NCBI RefSeq assembly: GCF_021216675.1
Contig: NZ_CP086120.1
Span: 4,028,501 to 4,092,500 of the forward strand
Source of the DNA: Streptomyces gobiensis
Lineage (GTDB): Bacteria > Actinomycetota > Actinomycetes > Streptomycetales > Streptomycetaceae
Length of the DNA stretch: 64,000 nucleotides
Reading direction: 5' to 3'
Below are positions 43,336 to 52,987 of this stretch, piece after piece (the first letter of the stretch is position 1; each line of letters begins with the position of its first letter). The notes beneath the pieces were generated by a model. That model was not told where the DNA came from, did not search any database, and saw only the letters and a list, made by a program, of their open reading frames with translations. The position numbers were made by a program, and so were the translations under genes.

Positions 43336-43797
43336 TCAGCTGGTCAGGTCGTGGATCCTGACGTAGAGGTCGTTCGCTGATTCGGCCAGTTGGCCGGCGT
43401 GACGGGCTTGTCTGGACGTCACCACTCTCTTTTCCGTATCGGTGGACTCCGGTGCGTAGACGGCAGCCGAAGCCTGGTCGTAGCTCGAGTAGACATCGAT
43501 GAGCAGCGCCTCAAGCTGCGGACATTTCAGTGCCACATACGGGCGCAGCTCCTTGATGCTGTTCCGGGCCTCCAGCCCGCCCGAGGCCGACCACCAGGCC
43601 GCATCGCGATACTCGTCCGCTGCCTCGTTACCGAGGCGCCGCAGCCTGAGGGCGTGATCACTCAGCTTGAGCAGCTGCTCTTTGAGCTCTCGCTGTGACC
43701 TTTCCCGGCGCTCCAGCCAGTAGACATAGAGACCTGCTGGGCCGCCCAGGATCCCAAGAACTCCGCCGATACCGCCCAGCCAATCCGTCGCCGACAT
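43336..43797 (-). CDS. Single-pass membrane protein, function unknown
   Basis: 153 aa from ATG 43797. An N-terminal helix (WLGGIGGVLGILGGPAGLYVYWL) is followed by a charged coiled region (ERRERSQRELKEQLLKLSDHALRLRRLGNEAADEYRD) and a helical body. No family recognised. It lies between vapC and the nuo cluster on the opposite strand to both. Confidence 0.6.
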   Translation of the reverse strand: MSATDWLGGIGGVLGILGGPAGLYVYWLERRERSQRELKEQLLKLSDHALRLRRLGNEAADEYRDAAWWSASGGLEARNSIKELRPYVALKCPQLEALLIDVYSSYDQASAAVYAPESTDTEKRVVTSRQARHAGQLAESANDLYVRIHDLTS

Positions 43798-44039
43798 GCC
43801 ATGACTCTCTGTGACCCTCGGCATCGCTGCACGTCTGCAGAGGCCGAACGGGGCAACGCATACGCCGGGACGGATGGGGAAACACGGCATGCGGTGCTGA
43901 GCCTGCGCGGAAGCGGGTGTTTGGGCTCCGGCTCGGGCAACGGGGTGACATCCGGTGGGTGCGGCACCGGATGACAGCGGTGAACGGGCGTCGGACTGTC
44001 ACGCTTCGTCAGGGCCGTTGCGAGAGGGTGGAGGTGCGT

Positions 44040-44390
44040 GTGAGCGAGTTTACGGATGTGGGCGTCATGCTGGGGCTCGCCGTTGGAGCGGTCGTGGGGC
44101 TGCGCCTGCTGCACCGGTTGACGGCCATTCGGGCGACGCCGCTGCTCAGCGGGCCCTTTTTGTCCGGGGCACGTCCCGAGGAGCATGCGGTGTCGCGGTT
44201 CCATGCCCGGTGGTATGTGTTGACGCTGCTGTTCCTGGCCTTCGATGTCGAGATGCTGTTCATGTATCCATGGGCGGTCGTCGTCGCTGAGATGGGGGCC
44301 GGGGCCGTCGTGGAGATGTTCGCCTTTCTCGGCCTGCTGATGTGCGGTGTCCTCTACGCCTGGCGGGAGGGCGCCCTGCGGTGGGCCTGA
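44040..44390 (+). CDS. nuoA: Complex I-like subunit A
   Basis: 116 aa from GTG 44040 (GGAGG 5 bp upstream). Three helices with the family signature FLAFDVEMLFMYPWAVVV. First gene of an operon of membrane-arm subunits. Its product links the peripheral and membrane arms in canonical complex I. Confidence 0.88.
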   Translation: MSEFTDVGVMLGLAVGAVVGLRLLHRLTAIRATPLLSGPFLSGARPEEHAVSRFHARWYVLTLLFLAFDVEMLFMYPWAVVVAEMGAGAVVEMFAFLGLLMCGVLYAWREGALRWA

Positions 44391-44392
44391 GC

Positions 44393-45514
44393 ATGGCCTG
44401 GTGGTCCGGTCTGCCGGAGCGGCTGGCGGGGTGGGCCGCGAGCCGTCCGCATGTGCTGCCGGTGGTGTGTCCGGGCGCCACGGAAGTGCGGCTGGAGGCC
44501 GAAGCGGTGGTGGCGGCGCTGGGCGGGCGGCTGGTTCCGACGCCGGCCGATGCCGATGTTCTGCTGGTCATCGGGGAGCCGTCGGCGGAGCTGCGGGCGG
44601 CTGCCGATGAGGTGTGGGCTCAGCTGCCGGGACCGCGTGTGCGGGGACAGGTGGTGCGGCCCGGCCAGGTGGGTGAGGTGCTGCGGGGGCTGCTGCCCGC
44701 GCTCGCCGACCGTCGGCAGGTGGCCGAAGCCGCCGGGCGGGACGATGCGTGGCAGCCGAGCGGGACGGATATGCCGGGTGGGTTGCCGATGGCCGACCGG
44801 GGTGAGGACCGGGACGGGCTGAAACTGGACGTACTGCGTGTGCCGTTGGGGCCGGTGCTGCCGCACTGGCCGGCGGGCCTGGTCATCGACACCCTGCTGC
44901 AGGGCGATGTGGTGCAGCGGGCCCATGGCCGGGTGCTCGCCTCGGCAGGGACGGGTGGCCCGCCGTACTGGCGGAGCGGCCGGGAGGCCGCGATGGGCGA
45001 CCGGCGACGGGCGGCCTGCCATCTGGACTCGCTCGGGCGGCTGCTGGCCGTGGCGGGCTGGGCATCGGCCGCGCACTCGGCCGGGCGGCTGCGCGACCGG
45101 CTGCTCGCCGGGGAACCGCAGGCGCGGGTCAGGCGCGGATTTCTGGCGTGGCGGCGGCGCGTTGAGCGCTCGCGGCCGCTTCGCTGGGCGACCGATGGGC
45201 TCGGGGTGCTTGACGCCGGTCACGCGGCCCGCCTGGGGGTTGACGGCCCCGCCGCCCGGGCGGGGCCCCCGTATGACGCGACGGCCCGCTGGCGGCAGTG
45301 GCTTGCGGAGACGGACCGTCTGCTGGCCGGTGAACCGGCTCCGGAGGACGGCGGTCCGCGTGGGCGGCCCGATCGCGGGGCGCCACCGTCCCGGGGCCTG
45401 CTGGCGGCGGCGGTTGAGCTGATGCCGGGGCTGGATCTCACGGCGGCCCGGCTGCTGGTGGCGAGCTTCGACCCCGATACGGATGAGCTGGCCCCGGGGG
45501 AGGGGGTGCGGTGA
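44393..45514 (+). CDS. Degenerate NuoB-NuoD-like fusion lacking iron-sulfur ligands
   Basis: 373 aa from ATG 44393 (GTG 44381 possible). Residues about 20-85 follow NuoB: VLPVVCPGATEVRLEAEAVVAAL...PADADVLLVIGEPSAELRAAADEVWAQLPGPR. From about 145 the LRVPLGPVLPHWPAGLVIDTLLQGDVVQRAHGRVL stretch resembles the NuoD start. Only two cysteines remain (26 and 209), so the four-Cys N2 cluster cannot form. It probably caps the membrane arm. Overlaps nuoH by 4 bp. Confidence 0.7.
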   Translation: MAWWSGLPERLAGWAASRPHVLPVVCPGATEVRLEAEAVVAALGGRLVPTPADADVLLVIGEPSAELRAAADEVWAQLPGPRVRGQVVRPGQVGEVLRGLLPALADRRQVAEAAGRDDAWQPSGTDMPGGLPMADRGEDRDGLKLDVLRVPLGPVLPHWPAGLVIDTLLQGDVVQRAHGRVLASAGTGGPPYWRSGREAAMGDRRRAACHLDSLGRLLAVAGWASAAHSAGRLRDRLLAGEPQARVRRGFLAWRRRVERSRPLRWATDGLGVLDAGHAARLGVDGPAARAGPPYDATARWRQWLAETDRLLAGEPAPEDGGPRGRPDRGAPPSRGLLAAAVELMPGLDLTAARLLVASFDPDTDELAPGEGVR

Positions 45515-46416
45515 TGGTCACCGGGGCCCCGGCCTGGGCGGTCTTCCCCGCCGGCGCCGCGCTGCTCGGCACGGCCCTCGTGGGGGCCGTACTCGATGGC
45601 GCCCTTGACCGCCGGTGGGATCGTCCGCTCGCCGAGGTGGTGCGGCTCTTGCGGCAGCGCGGTCGGCGGACGGTGGCGGCGGACCAGCTGCTGTGGCGGG
45701 TGGGGACGGCCGGGCCGCTGGTCGTCGCTCTGCTGATGGCCGTGGTGGTGCCGGTCGGCGGGACGGTGGTGGCGGATCTGCCGGTGGGGATCGTGTGGTT
45801 CAACGCCATGGACGTTGTGCTGTGGGCGGTGGTGTGGCTGGCGGGGTGGGGGCCCAACAGCGTGCATCCGCTGGTCGGTGGCTACCGGTTTCTCGCCCAG
45901 GCGCTGAGTTACGAACTGCCGCTGATGTTCGCCCTCACCGCACCGGCGGTGGCGGCACAGAGCCTGCGCGTGGGCGAGGTCGCCGTGGCTCAGCGCGGAC
46001 TGTGGTACGCCGTGTGGATGCCGGTGGCCTTTGTGGTGTTCGTGGGATCGGTGGCCGCGTTCAGCATGTGGGGGCCGTTCGGTTATCCGGTGGGCCGTGA
46101 TGCCGCCGGTGGTGTGCTGGCCGAGGCGGCCGGGGTGGACCGTCTGCTGCTGCTGGCCGGCCGGTACGCGCTGCTGGCCGCCGGGTCGGGTATGGCGGTC
46201 GCGCTGTTTCTGGGCGGCGGTGCCGGGCCCTGGCTGCCCGGCTGGGCGTGGACGGTGGTGAAGACGCTGGTAGTGCTCGCGGCGCTGATCGTGGTCCGTG
46301 GGCGGTTGCCCGCCGTGCACCCGGAGCGGCTGGCCCGTATCGGATGGCTGGTGGCCCTGCCCGCCGTGCTGGCGCAGGTGCTGGTGGTCTCCGTCGTCGT
46401 CGTGGTGAGGGGATGA
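45511..46416 (+). CDS. nuoH: Complex I-like subunit H
   Basis: 301 aa from GTG 45511 (GTGA overlap; ATG 45514 possible). Eight predicted helices. The NuoH-like GWGPNSVHPLVGGYRFLAQALSYELPLMFALTAP block marks the quinone-chamber loop. Many charged positions of canonical NuoH are replaced, in line with the missing peripheral arm. Confidence 0.85.
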   Translation: MMVTGAPAWAVFPAGAALLGTALVGAVLDGALDRRWDRPLAEVVRLLRQRGRRTVAADQLLWRVGTAGPLVVALLMAVVVPVGGTVVADLPVGIVWFNAMDVVLWAVVWLAGWGPNSVHPLVGGYRFLAQALSYELPLMFALTAPAVAAQSLRVGEVAVAQRGLWYAVWMPVAFVVFVGSVAAFSMWGPFGYPVGRDAAGGVLAEAAGVDRLLLLAGRYALLAAGSGMAVALFLGGGAGPWLPGWAWTVVKTLVVLAALIVVRGRLPAVHPERLARIGWLVALPAVLAQVLVVSVVVVVRG

Positions 46417-46419
46417 GGC

Positions 46420-46992
46420 GTGGTGCAGCTCGCCCTGTTCTGTCTGTTCGCCGTTGTCGCGGTCGCCTCCGGTGTGGCGGTGTTCCGGGTGGATTCCATG
46501 GCCCGGGCGACATACGCCCTGGCCCTGTCGTTCGTGGCCGTGGGCGCGGTACTGCTCCTGCTGGATCTGGCCTATCTGGGCGTGGTCACGGTGCTGATGA
46601 TGGTGATGGAGATGGCCATTATGGCCGTATTCATGATCATGTTCATGATGAATCCCGGCGGGCTCATGCCGATGTCCATGCTGCACAACAAGCGTGGCGC
46701 CCTCGCCCTGTCCGCCGTCGTCTTCCTCGCCCTGGGCGCGGGCGCGCTGCTCCTGCCGTGGCCCAAGCGCCGGGGTACCGCGCCCGCCGACCCCACGCAG
46801 GCCGTGGGCGAAGCGCTGATGGGTCCCAAGATGCTGGTGATGATGGGCATCGGTGCGGTGCTGTTCACCACCATCGTGGCGGCCCTCGTCCTGGCCTCCG
46901 CCCACGGCCGGTACGACCACGGCCCGTACGACCGCGGAGGGTCCGGAGCGCGCCAGCCGCAGGACCGGACCACGGCGGAGGACGGGACATGA
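46420..46992 (+). CDS. nuoJ: Complex I-like subunit J
   Basis: 190 aa from GTG 46420. Five helices with the conserved Met-rich LGVVTVLMMVMEMAIMAVFMIMFMM (TM3 region) and a soluble His/Tyr/Gly-rich tail. Overlaps nuoK (ATGA). Confidence 0.88.
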   Translation: MVQLALFCLFAVVAVASGVAVFRVDSMARATYALALSFVAVGAVLLLLDLAYLGVVTVLMMVMEMAIMAVFMIMFMMNPGGLMPMSMLHNKRGALALSAVVFLALGAGALLLPWPKRRGTAPADPTQAVGEALMGPKMLVMMGIGAVLFTTIVAALVLASAHGRYDHGPYDRGGSGARQPQDRTTAEDGT

Positions 46993-47294
46993 CGCTGGAG
47001 CTGTTGCTGCTGCTGGCCGCCGCCCTGTTCGCGGTGGGGCTGTTCGGAGCCTTGAGCCAGCAGTCCGTGGTGATGGTGATGATGGGCCTGGAGCTGATGC
47101 TCAACGGCGTCATCGTGGCGGGGGCCGCCTTCTGGTACTTCCTGGCCCCGGCGAACGCGGACGGGCAGGTACTGGTGCTGCTGGTCATCGCGGCCATGAC
47201 CGTCGAGATGGCCATGGGCTTCGCCGTGGTGACGCTGCTGTTCCGCGCCAAGGACGTGGATACGACCGATATGGCAGCGGAGCTGAAGCGATGA
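46989..47294 (+). CDS. nuoK: Complex I-like subunit K
   Basis: 101 aa from ATG 46989. Three helices with the two membrane glutamates expected in the family (MMGLELMLNGVIV and AAMTVEMAMGFAVV), implicated in proton translocation. Overlaps nuoL (ATGA). Confidence 0.92.
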   Translation: MTLELLLLLAAALFAVGLFGALSQQSVVMVMMGLELMLNGVIVAGAAFWYFLAPANADGQVLVLLVIAAMTVEMAMGFAVVTLLFRAKDVDTTDMAAELKR

Positions 47295-49186
47295 GCGCGG
47301 CACATGGGGCGGACGCCGTGCTGTGGGCCATGGTCGCGCTGCCCGCCGTCACCGGCGGACTCCTCGCCCTGTCCGGCGGCCGTCCACGACCTCACCGGGC
47401 AGGCCCAGCGGCCCCCGGCACCGGCCGGGCCGCGCCGGTCATCGCCCTGGTCACGGCGGCGGTGACGCTCGGACTGGCCCTCACCGCCGCGCTGACCCGG
47501 CCGTCCGTACAGGCCCCGTTCCTGGCAGGCGGGCCACTGGCCCTCAGCGTTGACGGTCTGTCCGCTCTGGTGGTGGTGACGGTGGCCACCGTCAGCCTGC
47601 TCGTCCTCGCCTTCGCCGCGGCCGATGTATCCGTCGAACGGCCCCGCTTCTTCGGTCTGATGCTGCTCTTCACGGCCGCCGTCCTGGTCACCGCTACGGC
47701 GACGACGCTGACCGGGCTGCTGCTGGCCTGGGAGATCATGGGCGCCGCCTCATACGCGCTCATCGCCTTCCGCTGGCGCGAGAACGAGCCCGTGGCGGCG
47801 GGCGCCACCGCGTTCCTGACGACCCGGGTGGCCGACCTCGGGCTGTATCTGGCAGCCGGGGCCGCCCTGGCCGCGGACTCCGGTGCCATTCCCGCGCTGT
47901 CCCTGGGCGGCCTCGCGGCCCTGGAAGGCCCCTGGCTGCACCTCGCGGCCGCCGGTGCCCTGGTCACCGCTCTGGGCAAGGCCGCACAACTGCCCTTCTC
48001 CTTCTGGCTGTCGAAGGCCATGCTCGGGCCCAGCCCCGTCAGCGCCCTGCTGCACTCGGCCGCCATGGTGGCCATGGGCGGCTATCTGCTGCTGCGGCTG
48101 CGGCCACTGCTGGAGGCCGCCGGATGGGCGGCGCCCGTGGCGGCGTGGGCCGGTGCGCTCACCGCACTCGGTCTCGGTGTGGTCGCCCTCGCCCAGCGGG
48201 ACCTCAAGCAGCTGCTCGCCGCCTCCACCAGCGCCCAGCTCGGCTTTGTCGTCCTGGCCGCCGGTACGGGGAGTATCGCGGGCGGCACCGCCCACTTCAT
48301 CGCCCACGCGGCCGTCAAGTCACTGCTGTTCCTCGCGGCCGGAGCCTGGGTCTCGGCACTGGGAACGCAGCATCTTCCCGCCCTGCGCGGCGCCGCCCGG
48401 CGGCAACGGGCGGTAGGGGCTCCGTTCACCGTGGCGGCGCTCGCCCTGGCGGGGGTGCCGCCCCTGTCGTTGTGGGCCACCAAGGACGAGATCCTGGCCG
48501 CCGTCGACTCCCCGGCCCTGTACGGGGTGGCGCTGGCCGCCGCGCTGCTCTCGGCGCTGTATGCGGGCAAGGCCATCGGATTCGTACTGCGGCCGGCCCC
48601 GGGCCGCCCTCACCCAGGGCAGCGCGAGGGCAGGCGGGCCCGGCCGCTGGAGGCCGGACCGCTGATGCCGCTCGCGCTCGGCGCCGCCGTACTGGGCCTC
48701 CTCGCGCTGCCCCCGCTGAGCCAGTGGCTGAAGGAAACCGTCGGCGCTGTCGCGGAGCCGTCAGCCACGTTCAGCACCATGCTGGCCACCGCCGTGCTGG
48801 CCCTGGCGGGAGCCGCGAGCGCCGCGCTGCTCGCCCCGCGCCTTCCCGAGCCCCCCTGGGCACATGCCTGGCTGCACCTGGAGAAGGGGGCTCACGCGGC
48901 GGCCGTACAGCCCGCCCTCGCCCTGGCCCGCTTGCTCGCCCGGTTCGATGACGCGGTGCTGGACCGCGCCGTCATGGCCGCCGCCGTAGCCGTCCGCCGT
49001 CTGTCGTCCTGGTGCGCGACCTCCGACCGCCGCGGGGTCGACGGCCTCGTACGGGGCATCGCCCTCGGCACCCGGCGCCTTGGCGATCTGGCCCGCCGTC
49101 CGCAGACCGGGCAGCTGCACCAGTACTACGCCCAGGCGGTGGCCCTGCTCGTCGCGGCCGTCGCCCTGCTTCTGCTGCTGAGGTGA
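47291..49186 (+). CDS. nuoL: Complex I-like antiporter subunit L
   Basis: 631 aa from ATG 47291. The Mrp-type core keeps WEIMGAASYALIAFRWREN (Glu of TM5), LGKAAQLPFSFWLSKAM (TM7 Lys), LLHSAAMVAMGGYLL and HAAVKSLLFLAAG (TM12 Lys). C-terminal helices include the lateral-helix-like stretch and HQYYAQAVAL. Proton channels therefore look intact. Confidence 0.92.
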   Translation: MSAAHGADAVLWAMVALPAVTGGLLALSGGRPRPHRAGPAAPGTGRAAPVIALVTAAVTLGLALTAALTRPSVQAPFLAGGPLALSVDGLSALVVVTVATVSLLVLAFAAADVSVERPRFFGLMLLFTAAVLVTATATTLTGLLLAWEIMGAASYALIAFRWRENEPVAAGATAFLTTRVADLGLYLAAGAALAADSGAIPALSLGGLAALEGPWLHLAAAGALVTALGKAAQLPFSFWLSKAMLGPSPVSALLHSAAMVAMGGYLLLRLRPLLEAAGWAAPVAAWAGALTALGLGVVALAQRDLKQLLAASTSAQLGFVVLAAGTGSIAGGTAHFIAHAAVKSLLFLAAGAWVSALGTQHLPALRGAARRQRAVGAPFTVAALALAGVPPLSLWATKDEILAAVDSPALYGVALAAALLSALYAGKAIGFVLRPAPGRPHPGQREGRRARPLEAGPLMPLALGAAVLGLLALPPLSQWLKETVGAVAEPSATFSTMLATAVLALAGAASAALLAPRLPEPPWAHAWLHLEKGAHAAAVQPALALARLLARFDDAVLDRAVMAAAVAVRRLSSWCATSDRRGVDGLVRGIALGTRRLGDLARRPQTGQLHQYYAQAVALLVAAVALLLLLR

Positions 49187-49188
49187 GC

Positions 49189-50691
49189 ATGCTCTCCCTG
49201 ACCGTCTTTCTCCCACTCGCCGCCGCCGTGGTGCTCATTGTCTGGCGCGGACTTCCCGACACCGCCGTGCGCTGGACCTGGGTCGCCGTGTCCGCCGCCG
49301 AACTCGCTGCGGTGGTCTATCTGTGGGTCACCTACCAGGGGCCGGACCTCGGCCACGAAACCAACCGCCCCTGGATCCCCGGCGCCGGTTCCGGCTACCA
49401 CATCGGCGTCGACGGCCTCTCGCTGCCACTGCTGGCCCTGACCGCCGTCGTCTTTCTGGCCTGTGCCCTGTACTCGCTGCGCGGCCAGCGTGACATCCGC
49501 CGCTTCGCCGCGCTCTTCCTTGCCCTGGAGACCACCAGCCTCGGCCTGTTCGCCGCCGCCGACCTCATCCTCTTCTTTCTCTTCTTCGATCTGTCCATCG
49601 TCGGCATGTACTTCGTCATCGCCGGCTGGGGCCATGGCGAGCCCGCCCGCTCGGCCCTGAAGTTCTTCCTCTACACCTTCCTCGGCTCGCTCGCCCTGCT
49701 GCTCGGCTTTATCGGCCTGTACGCGGCCTCCTCGCCGCACACCTTCGACATGGCCGAACTGACCCGCCGCCCGCCGCTGGAGGACGGTGGCCCGGCCGGC
49801 GCCCTGGTCCTGCTCGCGATCGCCATCGGCCTGGCGGTGAAGACGCCGACCTTTCCCTTCCACACCTGGCTGCCCCCGGCCCACACCGACGCCCCCGCCG
49901 CCGGGTCCGCCGTACTCGCCGCGATCCTGCTGAAGATGGGCACCTATGGGTTCGTACGGATCGCCATGCCGGTGCTGCCGGGCTCCTGGCGCCGCTACGC
50001 GCTGGCCTTCGTCGTCATCGGCGTCATCTCCGCGCTCTACGGCGCCCTGGTCGCCCTCGCCCAGACCAGCTTCAAACGCATGATCGCCTACACCAGCGTC
50101 AACCACATGGGGTACATCCTGCTCGCGCTCGGCGCCGCCGGTCTCATCGCGCAGTCCGACGCCCAGGCCCGTTCCGTCGCCGTCACCGGAGCGGTCGTCC
50201 AGATGGTCAGCCATGGCCTCATCACCGGCGCTCTGTTCCTGCTCTCCGGCATTCTGTGGGACCGCGGCGGCACCTATGAGATGGACTCCTACGGCGGACT
50301 GGCCGGACCCGCGCCGCGGTTCGCCGCGTTCACGGCCATCGCGGCCTTCGCCAGCCTCGGCCTGCCCGGGTTCAGCGGGTTCATCGCCGAGTTCCAGATC
50401 TTCGCCGGCAGCCTCGGCTCGGCACCGGTCGCCACGGCCCTGGCGCTGCTGGGCATCCTGGTGACCGCCGGCCTGTTCCTGTGGGCGCTGCACCGGCTCT
50501 TCCTGGGCCCGGCGCGTCACCCCCGGGCCGCCGTCCGCGCCGTCCCCGGTGTGCTCGATCTGCGGCCCGCCGAGACCTGGGCGGTCGCGCCGCTGCTCGC
50601 CCTCGCCCTGGCCATCGGCGTCTTCCCCCGGCTGCTGCTCGACACGGTCGATCCCGCCGCCCGGACGGCCGTCGAGCTGGTGGCCCGGTGA
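49189..50691 (+). CDS. nuoM: Complex I-like antiporter subunit M
   Basis: 500 aa from ATG 49189, 2 bp after nuoL. Ion-path residues of the family are present (FLALETTSLGLFAAADLILFFLFFDLSIVGMYF; KTPTFPFHTWLPPAHTDAP; LLKMGTYGFVRI; SFKRMIAYTSVNHMGYILLA). Confidence 0.92.
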   Translation: MLSLTVFLPLAAAVVLIVWRGLPDTAVRWTWVAVSAAELAAVVYLWVTYQGPDLGHETNRPWIPGAGSGYHIGVDGLSLPLLALTAVVFLACALYSLRGQRDIRRFAALFLALETTSLGLFAAADLILFFLFFDLSIVGMYFVIAGWGHGEPARSALKFFLYTFLGSLALLLGFIGLYAASSPHTFDMAELTRRPPLEDGGPAGALVLLAIAIGLAVKTPTFPFHTWLPPAHTDAPAAGSAVLAAILLKMGTYGFVRIAMPVLPGSWRRYALAFVVIGVISALYGALVALAQTSFKRMIAYTSVNHMGYILLALGAAGLIAQSDAQARSVAVTGAVVQMVSHGLITGALFLLSGILWDRGGTYEMDSYGGLAGPAPRFAAFTAIAAFASLGLPGFSGFIAEFQIFAGSLGSAPVATALALLGILVTAGLFLWALHRLFLGPARHPRAAVRAVPGVLDLRPAETWAVAPLLALALAIGVFPRLLLDTVDPAARTAVELVAR

Positions 50692-50700
50692 GTTGACCGT

Positions 50701-52113
50701 ATGCGCATGGACCCGCTCGCCCTCGTCCCGGAACTCTGCCTGCTGCTCGGCGCCGTCGTCACCCTGCTCAGCGGCTCCTGGCTGCCCCGGCACCGCCAGT
50801 GGATCGCGGGGCTGCTGGCCGGGAGCGCCCTGGCCGCCTCACTGACCGCCGCAGCGGTCCTGGCCGCCGGGCCGGACCGTACGGTCTACGCGGGCACCTA
50901 CGCGCTGGACGGGGCCACCGACGCGGCCCGCGTCATCGTCCCGGCGGCCGCGCTGCTCGTGCTCGCCCTCTCGGCGGGGCGCGTACGCGGTGACCGGCGC
51001 GAGAGCGAGTTCTCCGTCCTGGTCCTGCTGGCCTCGCTCGGCAGCGTGCTGCTGGCCGGTGCCTCGGATCTGCTGGTGCTGGCCGTCGCCTATCTGCTCG
51101 CCTCCATTTCCCTGTACGCGCTGGTGGGCTGGGGCCGTGACCAGAACGGGGCGGAGGCCGCGCTGAAGGTCTATCTGCTGGGGGCGCTGTTCGGCATCAC
51201 CATGCTGCTGGGCGTCGCTTTCCTCTACGGCCTCGGCGGGGCCACCGCCTACGCCGCCCTCGCCGATGGGCTCGCCGGCGCCCCCGCGGGAGCCCTCGCG
51301 GCGGGCACGGTGACCCTGCTGGCCGGACTGCTGTTCAAGGCGGGCGCGATTCCCGCGCACTTCTGGGTGCCGGACGCCGCAGCCGGGGCGACCGTACCGG
51401 CGGCGGCCTTCCTCACGACGGTCCCCAAGATCGGCGCACTGATCGCCCTGTACCGGGTGCTCACGATCCTGCCCGGCGCCGCTCTCGACTGGCGTCTGCT
51501 GGTCGCCGCCCTCGCCGCCGCGAGCATGACGCTGGGCAATCTGGCCGCGTTCGCCCAGACCGATCCCCGGCGGCTGCTCGGCTACTCCACGATCAGCCAG
51601 GTCGGCTACCTCCTCATGGCGGTCGCCGTCGCCGCCCGCCCCGACGCCCTGCGCAGCCTGCTCTTCTACCTCGCCGCATACGCGGTGACCAACCTCGGCG
51701 CCTTCGCCGTCGTCGCCGCGCTGCCGGCCCTGCGCACCCTGCGTTCCTACAGCGGCCTGGGCAGCCACCACCCCTGGCTCACGGGCGCGCTCGTGGTCTG
51801 CCTCCTCGGCCTGGTCGGCACCCCGCCCACGGCGGTCTTCATCGGCAAACTGACCGTGTTCTCCGCCACCTGGAGCGGCGCCATGCCCTGGCTTGTCGCG
51901 GTCGCGGCCCTCAACACCCTCGCCAGCCTCTTCTACTATCTGCGCTGGATCGCCCCGGCGGTCACGCCCGGCAGCCACGGACCCGCCGGAGCCGGGGCAG
52001 CGGCGGACCACTGGGCAGGCGGCACCGCGGTCGCCGCCGCGGCGGCGACCCTGGTGCTCGGGGCAGGCGCTGGCCTGGTGCTCCCCTCCCTCAGCGACGT
52101 CCTCACCCGATGA
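50701..52113 (+). CDS. nuoN: Complex I-like antiporter subunit N
   Basis: 470 aa from ATG 50701. LFKAGAIPAHFWVPDAAAGA, TDPRRLLGYSTISQVGYLLMAV and AAYAVTNLGAFAVVAALP are the NuoN signatures. Ends the operon 4 bp before the convergent Sco1 gene. Confidence 0.92.
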   Translation: MRMDPLALVPELCLLLGAVVTLLSGSWLPRHRQWIAGLLAGSALAASLTAAAVLAAGPDRTVYAGTYALDGATDAARVIVPAAALLVLALSAGRVRGDRRESEFSVLVLLASLGSVLLAGASDLLVLAVAYLLASISLYALVGWGRDQNGAEAALKVYLLGALFGITMLLGVAFLYGLGGATAYAALADGLAGAPAGALAAGTVTLLAGLLFKAGAIPAHFWVPDAAAGATVPAAAFLTTVPKIGALIALYRVLTILPGAALDWRLLVAALAAASMTLGNLAAFAQTDPRRLLGYSTISQVGYLLMAVAVAARPDALRSLLFYLAAYAVTNLGAFAVVAALPALRTLRSYSGLGSHHPWLTGALVVCLLGLVGTPPTAVFIGKLTVFSATWSGAMPWLVAVAALNTLASLFYYLRWIAPAVTPGSHGPAGAGAAADHWAGGTAVAAAAATLVLGAGAGLVLPSLSDVLTR

Positions 52114-52117
52114 CGAC

Positions 52118-52774
52118 TCACGGCACCTGTCCCTTGAGAAGCTTCGGGAGGTCCTTGGCGTAGTGGTCGGCGGTGGTCTCCCCGCCGCTGTAGATCACAT
52201 GCGCCTTGTTGTCCTTCGGGGAGAAGGCGAGCACCGTCTTGCCGTGCGCGGAGACGACATTGCCTTCCTTGTCCTTCGTCGGCTCCTCGATGCCGATGCC
52301 CACACTGCGGGCGGCGGCCTGAATGGCGGAGAAGTCACCGCTGAGGCCGATGAAGTCCGAGTCTCCGGCACTGGGCAGCCATGTGCCGAGCTCCTGGGGG
52401 GTGTCCCGTTCGGGGTCGGTGGTGACGAAGACGACCCGGAGCTTGTCCTGCTCGGCCTTGGACAGCCCCTGGTACGCGATCGCGAGGTTGCTCACGGTCA
52501 GCGGACAGGCGTCCGGGCAGTGGGTGTAGCCGAAGTAGAGCAGGGTCAGCCGGTCCTCGGTCTCCGCACGCAGGTCGAACTTCTTGCCGTGAGTGTCGGT
52601 GAGAACCAGATCCGGCTTGCTGAACGGCTGATCGAGTACGGTCGCGGGCTTGTCCGGTCCCGCGGTGGCGTCGGTCGAGAAGAGCGGCACCTCCTCAGTC
52701 CCGGCGCCGCAGGCGGTCAGGGTGAGCGCGGCGACCGCGGTGAGCGCGGCGACGAACAGGGTGGGCTTGCGCAT
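52118..52774 (-). CDS. Sco1/SenC copper-chaperone-like lipoprotein
   Basis: 218 aa from ATG 52774. Lipobox TLTAC (Cys22) and thioredoxin fold with CPDAC (Cys86/Cys90) and a distal His in AHGKTVLAFS. Sco proteins deliver copper to the CuA site of cytochrome oxidase or act as thiol oxidoreductases. Head-to-head with the SHOCT gene across a 213-bp promoter region. Confidence 0.9.
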   Translation of the reverse strand: MRKPTLFVAALTAVAALTLTACGAGTEEVPLFSTDATAGPDKPATVLDQPFSKPDLVLTDTHGKKFDLRAETEDRLTLLYFGYTHCPDACPLTVSNLAIAYQGLSKAEQDKLRVVFVTTDPERDTPQELGTWLPSAGDSDFIGLSGDFSAIQAAARSVGIGIEEPTKDKEGNVVSAHGKTVLAFSPKDNKAHVIYSGGETTADHYAKDLPKLLKGQVP

Positions 52775-52987
52775 ATGTACGTCCCCCCGGGAGCGGTAGC
52801 GGTGAGGCACGTATGCCTGACGTCCGGATGGAAAACTAAGCTGGTTAGGTATTAGCGTGTGGAGTCTACGGCAGACCGATGCCGGCGCCGCGCCCGCCCC
52901 GTCCAGGCATCGTCTCCCGTGCGGTGGGTAGTCGGAGAAACCAGGAGCAGCCTTCTCGGCAGCGCCCGGGAGGAGGGCGGAGAGACC

